A stretch of DNA of 64,000 nucleotides from Halobellus litoreus (GTDB lineage Archaea > Halobacteriota > Halobacteria > Halobacteriales > Haloferacaceae), in the NCBI RefSeq assembly GCF_024464595.1, contig NZ_JANHAW010000001.1, positions 1,071,083 to 1,135,082 on the forward strand, read 5' to 3'. The position numbers and the translations under genes were made by a program. The notes beneath the pieces are model-generated. The model was given only the letters and a program-made list of their open reading frames with translations. It did no database searches and was not told where the DNA came from. Below, one piece after another: positions 9,195 to 17,813 of this stretch; the stretch's first letter is position 1; each line of letters opens with the position of its first letter.

Positions 9195-9872
9195 TCAGAA
9201 CTCCGAGAGCCCGGACTGCTCGGCGGCGGCGAGCACGTCCGCCGACGTCGACCACGACGCCCTGGCGCAGTCGGGGAGTTCGCCCGTCGCGGCGACGTAC
9301 CGGCGGAGGAAGTCCCGCGTCGTCGGGTCGCTCGGGTATCCGCTCCCGACCGGACCGAACTCGGCGTACTCCTCGTCGAGCGCGTCGATCCGGGCGTCCC
9401 GCCGGACCTTCGCGACGACCGACGCGGCGGCGACGAGCGGATACGACTCGTCGGCGCCGTGCTCGGCGTTGACGGTCACAGTGGCCTCCGATCCGGCGTC
9501 AGCGAGGCCCTCCCGAACGCGACGCGCGAACCGCGACTCGCTGACGTCGCCGGCGTCGGCGACGACCGCGTCGCCGTCGCGGGCGACCGCGGCGACGGCC
9601 TCGGCGTGCGCCGCCACGGTGAGCGTGTTCATATCGGTCTCGGGATCGTCGATGCGATCGGTCGAGACGACCGCGACGCCGATCGCGATGTCGTCGCGGT
9701 CGCGAATCGTCTCGGCGATCGACTCCCGTGTGGCGGGCGACAGCCGCTTGGAGTCGTCGACGTCGTCCGGGAGCAGTCCCGGCGGCGCGCGCACCGCCGC
9801 GGCGACCATCGGCCCGAGGACGGGACCCTTGCCAGCCTCGTCGCTGCCGATTTTCGCTTCCCCGGCGGTCAT
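9195..9872 (-). CDS. rnhB: Ribonuclease HII
   Basis: RNase HII cuts the RNA strand of RNA-DNA hybrids and starts removal of ribonucleotides built into DNA. The 225-residue protein shows the DEAGKG motif at 11-16 with the first two catalytic acids, a third acid in AVVADAGDV, and a fourth in the ESYPLVAAASVVAKVRRD region. The start ATG overlaps the pus10 stop by 4 nt (ATGA), so rnhB is translated from the same message as pus10. Confidence 0.95.
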   Translation of the reverse strand: MTAGEAKIGSDEAGKGPVLGPMVAAAVRAPPGLLPDDVDDSKRLSPATRESIAETIRDRDDIAIGVAVVSTDRIDDPETDMNTLTVAAHAEAVAAVARDGDAVVADAGDVSESRFARRVREGLADAGSEATVTVNAEHGADESYPLVAAASVVAKVRRDARIDALDEEYAEFGPVGSGYPSDPTTRDFLRRYVAATGELPDCARASWSTSADVLAAAEQSGLSEF

Positions 9873-11230
9873 TCCTCGGAGGGGGTGCCGTCGTCGGCGG
9901 GATCGCGGTCGTCAACCGACGCGGTATCGCTCGCGGAGTCGACCCGCTCGTCGCGGAAGAACGACTCGTCCTCGAACGGTTCGTCCTCGCCGTAGACGCC
10001 GACGACGTCGAGGGCGGTCACCTCGGCGTCGACGTCGAGCAGTCCCGCGAGACTCGGGTTCGTCCGTCCCTCGTCGCCGGAGATCAGTTCCTTGATGTAG
10101 AGCCCGCCCGCCCCGTGGATCTCGACGGTCGCGTGGGTCTCGTCGTCGAGTTCGCCCGCAGTCTCGTAGACGTCCCGCTCCCGGGTCAGACTCGCTCGGC
10201 GGTGATCCACCCGATGGGGCGTGTACTGCTCGATGGTCGCGCCCTCGAGTTCGGCGAGGGCGGCCGCGAGGCCGTCGGCGTCGACCGGACCGCCGAACGC
10301 CACCTCGGCGCGGTAGCGCTTGGAGGCGTCGAGGCCCTTGACCCGCTCGACCATCTCGTAGTCCGCGAGGCGGAGCCCCTCGACTTCGACGCGGCCCTCG
10401 GCGAAGGCGTTGATGTCGCCCTCCAGGCGCTCGACGTCGACCCGGCGGCGACGCGGCTCCATCACTTCGATGACGAACGGGCGACCCGTGCCGAGCATCC
10501 GCGCGTCGACGTCCTCCCTCCCAGCGCCGTGGAACTTCGTGTCGGTGCCGTCCATCACGTCGCGGACGACCGGCGCGGTCAGGCCCTCGACGCTGTCCTG
10601 ATAGAGATAGCCCGTCCCGTCGCACTTCTCGCAGGGCTGTTTGCCGATGTATCCCGACCCCTCGCAGTCGTTGCACGGCCACTCGGTCTGCGGGATGTCG
10701 CGTTCGAGCTTTCGATACCGACCGTAGACGAACGCCGAGTGGACGTCGACCTCGACGAGGTCGGCTTCGAGATCGAGCGTGAACTGCACGTCCGGCCGTC
10801 CGAAGTCGACGGTCGTGTCCGTGAGTCGACCGACGCGCTTGCCGACTTCGCGGTTTAACTCCGATTTGAACAGTTCGCCCGCGTCCTCGTCGAGGTCGGC
10901 CCCCTCGCGGAGCAGGATCTCGTTCTCCTCGATCAGCGGCGGCGTTCGCGTGCCGACCTGGTACGTCTCGAACTCGACGTCCTCGACTTCGGCCGCGCAG
11001 CGTTCCGCCCACTCGTCGAACCGGGCGCAGAGCCCCTCGCACACCCAGCACTCGGTCGTGTCGGCCGGTTCGTACGGTTCGTCGTCGTCCAGCGCGGCGG
11101 CGATGCGGAGACTTCGGCCCCGCTCGGCGTTCGTCAGTCCGTGGCTCCGATCCGCGAACGCTCGCCCGAGGCAGGCGTCACAGACGGGGTCCTGCGCGGC
11201 GAGCGCGCGGGCGTCGGCGAGAATGCTCAT
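9869..11230 (-). CDS. pus10: tRNA pseudouridine synthase Pus10
   Basis: Archaeal Pus10 makes pseudouridine at tRNA positions 54 and 55 in the T loop. The 453-residue protein starts at ATG 11230-11228 (MSILADARALAAQDPVCDAC), because the open frame upstream lacks family sequence. It has N-terminal zinc-binding pairs CDAC and CWVC, then a four-cysteine knuckle CNDCEGSG...CEKCDGTG. The catalytic motif is GREDVDARMLGTGRP, with the Asp of VDAR as catalytic residue, and IEQYTPHRVDHRRA lies near the C-terminus. The trmY gene at 16060 encodes the enzyme that methylates the pseudouridine-54 made here. Confidence 0.95.
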   Translation of the reverse strand: MSILADARALAAQDPVCDACLGRAFADRSHGLTNAERGRSLRIAAALDDDEPYEPADTTECWVCEGLCARFDEWAERCAAEVEDVEFETYQVGTRTPPLIEENEILLREGADLDEDAGELFKSELNREVGKRVGRLTDTTVDFGRPDVQFTLDLEADLVEVDVHSAFVYGRYRKLERDIPQTEWPCNDCEGSGYIGKQPCEKCDGTGYLYQDSVEGLTAPVVRDVMDGTDTKFHGAGREDVDARMLGTGRPFVIEVMEPRRRRVDVERLEGDINAFAEGRVEVEGLRLADYEMVERVKGLDASKRYRAEVAFGGPVDADGLAAALAELEGATIEQYTPHRVDHRRASLTRERDVYETAGELDDETHATVEIHGAGGLYIKELISGDEGRTNPSLAGLLDVDAEVTALDVVGVYGEDEPFEDESFFRDERVDSASDTASVDDRDPADDGTPSEE

Positions 11231-11360
11231 ACGGGTACCAGAGACGGCGCTCGCTTCTGTCTTGTCCTTTCGCGCGGGCGGAGCGATCGGGGGCAGAAAA
11301 GCAGCGACGCGCAGCGCGGAAGGCGTGGAACGGGAAAGCGGGAAACGGGGAACACGGTGG

Positions 11361-12020
11361 CTACACAACGCCCGCGACGCCGAACAGCCACCAAAGCGTC
11401 GCGACCACGGCCGCGCTGACGGTCAGGACGCCGACGAAGACGGCGATACCGAGGACGATCACGACGCGCCTGTCCCGGCGCTCGGCTGTCGGGTCCGCCA
11501 GCCGGGCTTCGAGCAGGCGGACGTTCCGGTCGTTGGCCCGCCAGACGACGTCGAACGCGTCGCCGACGAGCGGGATTGACCCGAGGAGCGCGTCGACGAG
11601 GAGGTTCAGGCACATCCGGGCGAGCGTCGCTCGGGGCGCGCCGAGGGCGGCCGCTTCCGCGACGACGTACGCCGACGCGGCCGTGGCGGTCGCGTCGCCG
11701 ACGCCCGGAAGCAGGCCCAAGAGCGGGTCGAGACCGACCCTGACGTTGACGCCGGGAATCTCGACCGCGCTGTCCAGCAGCCGGCTCACCCGACGGAGTC
11801 GGGCCAGTCGTTCCGGGTCCGCGACGTCGACTGTGCGAGGGCGGGCCGTCGGCCCCGCCGCGTCGAGACCGATCGTCGGTTCCGCGGTATCTGGGTGGCC
11901 CGCCGATTCGGCGGTATCTGGGTGGCCCGCCGATTCCGCTGTCTCCGGCCGAGCCGCCGATTCCGCTGTCTCGGGCGACTTCGACGGGTCCGCCGCGTCG
12001 GAACGGTTCTCCGAGTCCAC
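11361..12020 (-). CDS. DUF4112 membrane protein with a repetitive N-terminus
   Basis: The 219-residue protein has an acidic, disordered N-terminus (1-65) with a 9-residue repeat (TAESAGHPD and variants), then the DUF4112 domain from about 75 to 160: LLDSAVEIPGVNVRVGLDPL, LLPGVGDATATAASAY, RMCLNLLVDALLGSIPLVGD and FDVVWRANDRNVRLL. A final membrane helix lies at about 185-212. The function of the family is unknown, and the glycine-rich hydrophobic stretches suggest a membrane-associated protein. The gene lies divergently from the ABC transporter and on the same strand as pus10, but separated from it by 130 nt. Confidence 0.85.
   Translation of the reverse strand: MDSENRSDAADPSKSPETAESAARPETAESAGHPDTAESAGHPDTAEPTIGLDAAGPTARPRTVDVADPERLARLRRVSRLLDSAVEIPGVNVRVGLDPLLGLLPGVGDATATAASAYVVAEAAALGAPRATLARMCLNLLVDALLGSIPLVGDAFDVVWRANDRNVRLLEARLADPTAERRDRRVVIVLGIAVFVGVLTVSAAVVATLWWLFGVAGVV
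11884..11964. repeat. 27-bp tandem repeat inside the DUF4112 gene
   Basis: Three consecutive 27-bp units are present at 11884-11910, 11911-11937 and 11938-11964. The first two differ at one base, and a partial fourth follows. They encode the 9-residue repeat in the N-terminal tail of the DUF4112 protein and keep the frame, so copy number could change without breaking the gene. Confidence 0.85.
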
Positions 12021-12163
12021 GGTGGAACGTCACGGTCGACGGGCATCGGTGTTTCGCCGTCCCGGTCGACTTCGGTTGCCGAGACCGGGCGCTCACCGAG
12101 CAAAAGGGGAGACAGAATCCGACTTCGTGGTCCTTAGGTCCGCGCGGAACCGACGGAGAGTGA

Positions 12164-13120
12164 ATGGAGTCTGCGATCGAGATCAGCGATCTACGGAAGT
12201 CCTACGGCGACGTACAGGCGCTCGACGGGGTCGATCTCACGGTTCCGGCGGGGTCGTTCTTCGGTCTCCTGGGCCCGAACGGCGCGGGCAAGACCACGTT
12301 CATCAACGTGCTCGTCGGACTCGTCCGCAAGTCGGGCGGCGACGCGCGGGTGTTCGGCTACGACGTCGAGGACGACTACCGCGAGGTCCGCGACCGGATC
12401 GGCCTCGCCCCGCAGGAGTTCAACGTCGACCGCTTCTTTCCGATCCGTGAAGTCCTGGAGCACAAAGCCGGTTACCACGGGATATCGAGGGCGCGCGCCA
12501 GCGAACGGACCGAGGAAGTCCTGAAGCGCGTTGGCATCTACGAGAAGCGCGACACGCGGTTCGACTGGCTCTCCGGCGGGATGAAGCGCAGGTTTATGCT
12601 CGCGCGGGCGCTCATCACCGAACCCGACCTCCTGATCCTCGACGAACCGACCGCCGGAGTCGACGTCCAACTTCGCCACGAATTGTGGGAAACCATCGTC
12701 GACTTGAACCAGCGGGGGACGACGATCCTGCTCACGACCCACTACATCGAGGAGGCCGAGCGGCTCTGCGACGAGGTCGCGATCCTCGACTCGGGCCGCG
12801 TCCTCGACGTCGCGAGCCCCGAGGAACTGATGGACCGCGGCACCGACGACGTCGTCGTCCAGTTACGCGAGGAACCGACCGCCGTGCCGGACTTCGCGGC
12901 GCTCGACGAGCGCGTGGAGGCGGTCGAACTGGACGGAGCGCGCCTCGTCGTCACCGCGCGGCAGGGGGGACTCGTCGCACCCGAAGTCGTCAGAGACCTC
13001 GACGAGGCCGGTCACGAGATCGTCGACCTGGAGATCAAGCGCACCTCCCTGGAGGAAGTGTTCGTCGAGATGACCAGGGCCGGGGAAGGCCGGGCGACCC
13101 CGGAGGTGTCCTCGCAGTGA
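12164..13120 (+). CDS. ABC transporter ATP-binding protein (ABC-2 type, DrrA-like)
   Basis: The 318-residue ATPase drives the permease encoded next to it. It has a Walker A GPNGAGKTTF at about 39-48, the signature LSGGMKRR at about 140-147, Walker B LLILDEPTAGVD and the switch histidine in LLTTHYIEEAE. The roughly 90 residues at the C-terminus match the extension seen in DrrA/NatA-type exporters. The stop overlaps the GTG start of the permease by 4 nt. The substrate cannot be told from sequence; drug, lipid or polysaccharide export are typical for the family. Confidence 0.93.
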   Translation: MESAIEISDLRKSYGDVQALDGVDLTVPAGSFFGLLGPNGAGKTTFINVLVGLVRKSGGDARVFGYDVEDDYREVRDRIGLAPQEFNVDRFFPIREVLEHKAGYHGISRARASERTEEVLKRVGIYEKRDTRFDWLSGGMKRRFMLARALITEPDLLILDEPTAGVDVQLRHELWETIVDLNQRGTTILLTTHYIEEAERLCDEVAILDSGRVLDVASPEELMDRGTDDVVVQLREEPTAVPDFAALDERVEAVELDGARLVVTARQGGLVAPEVVRDLDEAGHEIVDLEIKRTSLEEVFVEMTRAGEGRATPEVSSQ

Positions 13121-13884
13121 GTTTCGACACCACCGGGTTTCTCGCGCTGTTGCGCCGGGAGGTGCTGCGGTTCCTCCGCCGGCCGCGGAACACCTTCCTC
13201 CCGCCCTTCATCACCAACGTCCTGTACTTCTCGGTCTTCGGCGTCATCCTCGGCGAGCGCATCGACCAGATCGCGGGCGTCCCGTACATCCTCTTCATCC
13301 TCCCCGGTCTCGTCGTGCTGGGGGCGATCTCCAACGCCTTCGAGAACACCTCGTTCAACATCTTCCACGGCCGCTGGAACCGCTACATCGAGGAGGTGCT
13401 CACGTCGCCGCTGTCGTACCGGACGATGGTCGGCGCGTACGTCCTCGCAGCGGCGACTCGCGGAGCGATCGTCGGGATCCTCATCGCGCTCATCGGCGCG
13501 TTCTTCACCTCTGTCGGCGTCGTCCGGCCGCTGTATCTCGTCGCGTTCGGCGTCGTCATCACAGTGTTGTTCGCGGGACTCGGGGTCGTCGCCGGGCTGT
13601 GGGCCGACGACTTCGACGACCTGACGATGCTGAACCAGTTCATCCTCCGGCCGCTGGTGTTCTTCGGCGGCGTCTTCTACTCGCTGAACGAGCTGCCGGG
13701 AACGGTCCAACAGGTGTCGCTGCTGAATCCGATGATCTACATGGTCAACGGCGTTCGATACGGCTTCCTGGGCGTCAGCGAGGTCGATCCCGACGCGTCG
13801 CTCGCGGTTCTCTCGGGGCTCGCCCTCGTGGTCGTCGGACTCGACGTGGTTCTCTTCCGCCGGGGATACGGTCTCTCCGAATGA
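13117..13884 (+). CDS. ABC-2 type transporter permease
   Basis: The 255-residue membrane partner of the preceding ATPase starts at GTG 13117, which overlaps the ATPase stop (GTGA). Six hydrophobic segments are visible, and a typical ABC-2 signature region occurs toward the C-terminus (LRPLVFFGGVFYSLNELPGTVQ, followed by LNPMIYMVNGVRYG). Choosing an earlier start would place non-membrane sequence antisense to nothing but inside the ATPase gene. The pair forms a complete two-gene exporter. Confidence 0.92.
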   Translation: MSFDTTGFLALLRREVLRFLRRPRNTFLPPFITNVLYFSVFGVILGERIDQIAGVPYILFILPGLVVLGAISNAFENTSFNIFHGRWNRYIEEVLTSPLSYRTMVGAYVLAAATRGAIVGILIALIGAFFTSVGVVRPLYLVAFGVVITVLFAGLGVVAGLWADDFDDLTMLNQFILRPLVFFGGVFYSLNELPGTVQQVSLLNPMIYMVNGVRYGFLGVSEVDPDASLAVLSGLALVVVGLDVVLFRRGYGLSE

Positions 13885-14026
13885 CCGGTCAGCGCGGTCG
13901 ACACGCGTCGATCGACCTCGACGGACCGTCGACCGCCCCCGAAGACACCAGGCGAAGCGTCGACCGCAGCCGACGACACCGAACGGACCGACGTGGGTGA
14001 AATCCGCGTTTTCGTCACACGAACGT

Positions 14027-14033
14027 CTTTAGG
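14027..14033 (+). promoter_or_regulatory. TATA-like box of sppA
   Basis: CTTTAGG lies about 28-34 nt before the sppA ATG at 14061, consistent with a leaderless transcript. The match is weaker than a canonical TATA box. Confidence 0.35.
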
Positions 14034-14060
14034 AATCGACCGACACCGCCGTAATGCAGT

Positions 14061-14966
14061 ATGAAACGCAAACCATCCGCGGCGTCGGCGAAGACGGTTT
14101 TCGTCGTCGCTATCGCCGCGGCCGTCCTGGTGAGTGCGGTACTCGCCCCCATTGCCTACGACTACGGCTCCTCCGCGCAGTCTGACGGGACGGTGTCGGT
14201 CATCACGATCTCCGGCACCATCTCCGCGACGACGGTGGACGGGATTTCGGAGGACCTCCGCGACGCCCGGACCAACGAGTCCGTGAAGGCGGTCGTCCTC
14301 AAAGTCGACAGCGGTGGCGGCGCCGTCGCTCCCAGCGAGCGATTGTACCTCGAAGTGTTGCGAACGGCAGAACAGATGCCCGTGGTCGCGTCGGTGCAGG
14401 GCACCGGCGCGTCCGGCGCGTACTACGGAATGCTCCCGGCGGACGAGATATTCGTCCTCTCCTCGACGCAGATCGGCAGCGTCGGCGTCATCGGGTCCGG
14501 CGGCAGCATTCCCTATCCGGATTCGGTGATCCGAACCGGCCCGGATAAGGCACAGCCGACCACGGATCAGCGGGAACGGACGGTCGAGTCTCTCAAGCGA
14601 CAGTTCGTCGGCCGAGTGATGGAGCACCGCGGCGAGAACATCAGCCTCTCGCGCGAGGAGGTCGCCTACGCGCGGACCTACCTCGGGCCCGAGGCCGTCC
14701 AGAACGGCTACGCCGATAGCATCGGCGCGCTCCCGACGGCGATCGATCACGCCGCGGAGCTGGCCGGGATGGAGAACTACGACGTGGTCAGACACGAGCC
14801 GCCGGGTTCGCTCGGCCTCATCTTCCTGGCGAGCCAGACCGACAATGGAACAGCGATCTACAAGCGCAGCGATCAGACGAACGGCCTCGTCCCCGTCACG
14901 GAACCGCTGATGGTGGACGAAATCGCCCATCACGACCCGGAGGTGGTCGCCAATGCAAGCGCGTGA
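14061..14966 (+). CDS. sppA: Signal peptide peptidase SppA (S49 serine protease)
   Basis: This 301-residue membrane-anchored protease degrades leftover signal peptides after export. It has an N-terminal anchor helix (about 10-30), then an S49 fold: KVDSGGGAVAPSE, the nucleophile Ser118 in GTGASGAYYG, and a Lys in RTGPDKAQ (Lys163), a plausible general base by family position. The size is that of the short archaeal SppA with one protease domain. It overlaps the next gene by 14 nt. In context with SecFD it points to protein export clean-up, though the genes are not adjacent. Confidence 0.92.
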   Translation: MKRKPSAASAKTVFVVAIAAAVLVSAVLAPIAYDYGSSAQSDGTVSVITISGTISATTVDGISEDLRDARTNESVKAVVLKVDSGGGAVAPSERLYLEVLRTAEQMPVVASVQGTGASGAYYGMLPADEIFVLSSTQIGSVGVIGSGGSIPYPDSVIRTGPDKAQPTTDQRERTVESLKRQFVGRVMEHRGENISLSREEVAYARTYLGPEAVQNGYADSIGALPTAIDHAAELAGMENYDVVRHEPPGSLGLIFLASQTDNGTAIYKRSDQTNGLVPVTEPLMVDEIAHHDPEVVANASA

Positions 14967-15942
14967 TCTGACCGCCCCCGCCGTGGCGTTCGTCGTGATC
15001 GTCGCCGTCGTCGTCGGCGGTGCCGCGGTCATCCCGCTCGTCTCCGGCGGCGACACGCCCGAGGTGACGAACCTCGCCGAACGGCAGACCGACCTCGACG
15101 CGGTCCGCGTCGACCCCGCCGAGGAGACCGGCGAGATCACGATGGACAGCGGCGCGTCGGGCAAGACGATCCTCGTCGACCAGGCGCACGGGAACGAACT
15201 CTCCGACGAGAAACTCTCGACGCTCACGACCACGCTGGTCGAGAACGGTCACGAGGTTCAGTTCGTGACCCGTGAGCAGGCCCGCGGCCAGGCCTGGAAC
15301 CAGTCGCTCCGGAGCGCCGACGCCCTCCTCGTCGCGAACCCGGGACAGCCGTACACGCCCGAGCAGATCGCCGGCGTCCGCGCGTTCAACGAGGCCGGCG
15401 GCCGCGTCGTGCTGCTCTCGGATCCGGCCTCGGCGTCAGGCGCGGGCGCGCTGACGAGCCTGCTGGGACTGAGCGTCCAGCAGCCCGCAAGCGGCGGCCC
15501 CGGGCTGGGTTCGACGCTCGGCGTCGCGGGGCAGTCGGGCTACCTGTTCAACATGCACGAGTACCAGCATAACTTCGAGAGCATCTACGCGACGAGCGGA
15601 AGCGGCTCCCTCTCGCAGGGCGTCGACCGCGTCGTCTTCCACGACGCGCGTGCCGTCACGACCGCACGCGGACAGACCGCGCTCTCGGCGGTCGAACAGA
15701 CGCGGCTGTCGACGACGCGCCGCGCCGACACCTACGCCGTCGCGGCGCAGTCCGGCGACGCCGCGATCGTCGGCGACACCGACTTCCTCGCGCCGACGAA
15801 CGCGTACACGGCCGACAACGAGGCGTTCGTCGGCAACCTCGCGGACTTCCTCGTGAGCGGGCAGAAGACCGGGAACGCCCCGGCGCCGCCGTCGCCCGAA
15901 CAGGGCGGTAGCGCGGCACCTCGACCGGCTCCGACCCCGTAA
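14953..15942 (+). CDS. DUF4350 membrane-anchored protein with a glutamine-amidotransferase-like fold
   Basis: The 329-residue protein has one N-terminal helix (about 9-32), then a DUF4350-like domain. ILVDQAHGNELSDEKLSTL is the family start, followed by ADALLVANPGQPYTPEQI and AGGRVVLLSDPAS, a flavodoxin/GATase-like beta-alpha pattern. The C-terminal tail (about 300-329) is Pro/Gly/Ala-rich and probably disordered. It overlaps sppA by 14 nt, so the two are very likely one operon and may work at the same membrane site. The biochemical function is unknown. Confidence 0.85.
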   Translation: MQARDLTAPAVAFVVIVAVVVGGAAVIPLVSGGDTPEVTNLAERQTDLDAVRVDPAEETGEITMDSGASGKTILVDQAHGNELSDEKLSTLTTTLVENGHEVQFVTREQARGQAWNQSLRSADALLVANPGQPYTPEQIAGVRAFNEAGGRVVLLSDPASASGAGALTSLLGLSVQQPASGGPGLGSTLGVAGQSGYLFNMHEYQHNFESIYATSGSGSLSQGVDRVVFHDARAVTTARGQTALSAVEQTRLSTTRRADTYAVAAQSGDAAIVGDTDFLAPTNAYTADNEAFVGNLADFLVSGQKTGNAPAPPSPEQGGSAAPRPAPTP

Positions 15943-16059
15943 CCGGTTCGAGACCGGCTTGGTAACCGATTCCGAACCACCCCGCGCACTCGCTTCTTTC
16001 GACGTGACCTGTCGGGCCGCGAACGGTCGACTCATAGTGATCGAGCGGCGAGCAACGCT

Positions 16060-16656
16060 ATGCGACAGTTCCTGATCGTCGGCCACGACGCGCCGACGAC
16101 GCCCGAGTTCTCCCTCGACGACCTCGCCGGCGGCGCGGGACGGCTCGACGTCCTTTGCCGCTGCGTCAACAGCGCCTTCTTCCTCTCGCACTCGATCCGA
16201 GAGGACGTGCGAGTCCATCTCGTGCTCGGCGACGAGTTCACCGTCCGCTTCGAGGGAGCCGACCTCCGTCGACTCAATCCCGACGAGCGGAGCACCGCCG
16301 CGCTCGTCCGGCAGGCCTTGGAGCACCGCGAGGACGCGATCGGACACGTCCCGGCCGAGAGCACGCCCGGCGTCTCGATCCGACGAATGGGGTTCGAGGA
16401 GACGCTCGATCACGTCGCCGACGGAACCACTGTCTTCGAACTGCACGAGGACGGCGACCCGATCGCCGACGTCGAGCCACCCGCCGACCCCCTGTTCGTG
16501 CTGTCGGACCACAACGAGTTCGCCGACCGTGAGCGCTCGCTGCTCGACGCGGAAGCGGACCGGCGAGTCCGAGTCGGGCCGAAAGTGCTCCACGCAGACC
16601 ACACGATCACCGTCGCCCACAACTACCTCGATACCGAAGGCTACACCACGTATTGA
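16060..16656 (+). CDS. trmY: tRNA (pseudouridine-54-N1)-methyltransferase TrmY
   Basis: TrmY uses S-adenosylmethionine to turn pseudouridine-54 in the tRNA T loop into N1-methylpseudouridine. The 198-residue protein is a SPOUT-family (trefoil knot) enzyme. Visible marks are the start [22 protein letters not shown], the [17 protein letters not shown] segment, [10 protein letters not shown], and the knot region [17 protein letters not shown]. The length matches other archaeal TrmY proteins. The substrate modification is made by Pus10, encoded at 9869-11230. Confidence 0.95.
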   Translation: MRQFLIVGHDAPTTPEFSLDDLAGGAGRLDVLCRCVNSAFFLSHSIREDVRVHLVLGDEFTVRFEGADLRRLNPDERSTAALVRQALEHREDAIGHVPAESTPGVSIRRMGFEETLDHVADGTTVFELHEDGDPIADVEPPADPLFVLSDHNEFADRERSLLDAEADRRVRVGPKVLHADHTITVAHNYLDTEGYTTY

Positions 16657-16660
16657 GAGG

Positions 16661-17095
16661 ATGGACGACGATCCTGCTCGTAGACGGCGAGACGTGGACG
16701 ATCCCCCGTCGACAGGCGACGACGAGAGTCGAGGCCGTCGGACGACACACGCCCCCGCCGTCGACGACCGATTTGCGGTTCCGCTCCGCGGCGTCGCTGT
16801 CGACGCCGAGACGCGGTGTGCACACTGGGACGACGACGTCGACATCGTGGCGCTCAGATTCGGGTGCTGCGAAAAGTTCTCGCCGTGTCACGCCTGCCAC
16901 GTCGAAACAGCCGATCACGACCCCGAACCGTGGGCCCGAGAGCGCTTCGACGAACCCGCGGTGCTGTGTGGCGTCTGCGGGACGACGCTGTCGGCGCGGA
17001 CGTACCTGAACGGCGAGGACGCGTGTCCGAGCTGCGGCGCAGCGTTCAATCCGGGGTGTCGTCGCCACCGGGACCGGTACTTCGAAAGGTGGTGA
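16661..17095 (+). CDS. CHY zinc finger protein
   Basis: The 144-residue protein has a disordered Asp/Arg-rich first 40 residues followed by a CHY-type zinc finger. Its Cys/His ligands are RCAHW, GCCEKFSPCHACH, LCGVCG, CPSCG and NPGCRRH, with HRDRYF at the end. The fold can bind three zinc ions. Related CHY domains occur in yeast Hot13 and in plant and animal RING proteins; the archaeal role is unknown. The start ATG lies 4 nt after the trmY stop, so the two are co-transcribed. Confidence 0.88.
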   Translation: MDDDPARRRRDVDDPPSTGDDESRGRRTTHAPAVDDRFAVPLRGVAVDAETRCAHWDDDVDIVALRFGCCEKFSPCHACHVETADHDPEPWARERFDEPAVLCGVCGTTLSARTYLNGEDACPSCGAAFNPGCRRHRDRYFERW

Positions 17096-17169
17096 GACGG
17101 GCCGCAGGAGCGCTGCGAGGTCGTTGTGGGGGACATCGGCGCCGGCCGTTCGAATCCGGTTCGGAAGCG

Positions 17170-17177
17170 TTAAAAGA
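17170..17177 (+). promoter_or_regulatory. TATA-like box of tRNA-Pro
   Basis: GTTAAAAG is centred about 28 nt before the first base of the tRNA, the expected archaeal distance. Confidence 0.55.
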
Positions 17178-17201
17178 ACGAGCGGCGACTGTTGAGATGC
17201 G

Positions 17202-17274
17202 GGCCGGTGGGGTAGCTTGGTATCCTTCGGCCTTCGGGTGGCCGTAACCGCAGTTCGAATCTGCGCCGGCCCAT
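17202..17274 (+). tRNA. tRNA-Pro (anticodon CGG)
   Basis: A complete 73-nt cloverleaf: acceptor stem GGGCCGG/CCGGCCC, anticodon stem CGGCC/GGCCG with loop TTCGGGT giving anticodon CGG (reads CCG), T stem CGCAG/CTGCG with loop TTCGAAT, and discriminator A. No CCA is encoded. A copy of its 3' part lies 139 bp downstream. Confidence 0.95.
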
Positions 17275-17281
17275 TTCTGCC

Positions 17282-17327
17282 CGCGTTTCACACTACTGCG
17301 AGCGAAGCGAGCAGTCTGAAACGCGGA
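17282..17327. repeat. Perfect 10-bp inverted repeat (stem-loop) just behind tRNA-Pro
   Basis: CCGCGTTTCA at 17282-17291 is the exact inverse complement of TGAAACGCGG at 17318-17327. The 26-nt loop holds an inner CTGC/GCAG pair and GAGCGAAGCGAGCAGTC. It begins 7 nt after the tRNA and may help 3'-end formation. A very similar stem-loop follows tRNA-Arg at 40272-40315. Confidence 0.8.
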
Positions 17328-17392
17328 CGGAAGTCGTCAAGCGGATTCGAGCCAGTCAGTCGCGCGCAGCGAAGCGAGCACGTCTGACGCGG

Positions 17393-17450
17393 TTCGACAT
17401 CTGCGCCGGCCCACTTCTCCCGCATTCCGCACGACTACGAGCGAAGCGAC
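17393..17450 (+). repeat. Diverged direct repeat of the tRNA-Pro 3' end and its flank (att-like scar)
   Basis: This 58-nt stretch repeats 17254-17312. It holds the T-loop GTTCGA, ATCTGCGCCGGCCCA (3' end of tRNA-Pro) and the beginning of the stem-loop flank with GAGCGAAGCGA, with roughly a dozen differences. A truncated second tRNA 3' end downstream of an intact tRNA gene is the classic mark left by site-specific integration. No integrase gene is seen between the copies, which are only 139 bp apart start to start. Confidence 0.75.
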
Positions 17451-17471
17451 CGTACGTGAACCGTCCGGAGA

Positions 17472-17813
17472 TCACAACACTGCAGCGACGATCACGGCCC
17501 CGTTCCACACCGTGATGAGGAAGCCGAGTGCACACAATCCGAGCGGGACGCCGAGGTTGTGTGGTTCGGGAACGAGTCGATAGAGCCCGTAGAACCCACA
17601 GATGACGGCCAGTTTGAGCGGGACGATCAGCACCAGACCGTGAGCGTTGATGAGCCAGGCGGCGACCGGACTGGCCTCTACGATCGTCTGCAGTTGGAGA
17701 CCGACGAGCGTGGTGACGGTATCACCGACGAGAAAGAACGCGATGGCACCGTACCACCACAGCCGCGTGTGTGCTTCGAGAATCTCGACGGACGAATCGA
17801 AATCCGAGAGCAT
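17472..17813 (-). CDS. Small membrane protein, DUF5658-like
   Basis: The likely protein of 113 residues begins MLSDFDSSVEILEAHTRLWWYG, with three hydrophobic segments. AIAFFLVGDTVTTLVGLQL followed by EASPVAAWLI resembles the haloarchaeal DUF5658 pattern (D-TT--GL ... E-P) as I remember it. The frame extends upstream to 17873, but those 20 residues (MATIFVRLQTDSPERRPSKT) look less family-like, so the start is uncertain. Codon use and GC are slightly less extreme than in the neighbours. It sits directly beside the duplicated tRNA-Pro end and could have arrived by integration there. Confidence 0.7.
   Translation of the reverse strand: MLSDFDSSVEILEAHTRLWWYGAIAFFLVGDTVTTLVGLQLQTIVEASPVAAWLINAHGLVLIVPLKLAVICGFYGLYRLVPEPHNLGVPLGLCALGFLITVWNGAVIVAAVL

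Noticed and set aside
17282-17450. CRISPR array
   Set aside because: There are repeated segments, but only two unequal copies that derive from the tRNA-Pro 3' end. No regular repeat-spacer pattern and no cas genes were seen in the window.
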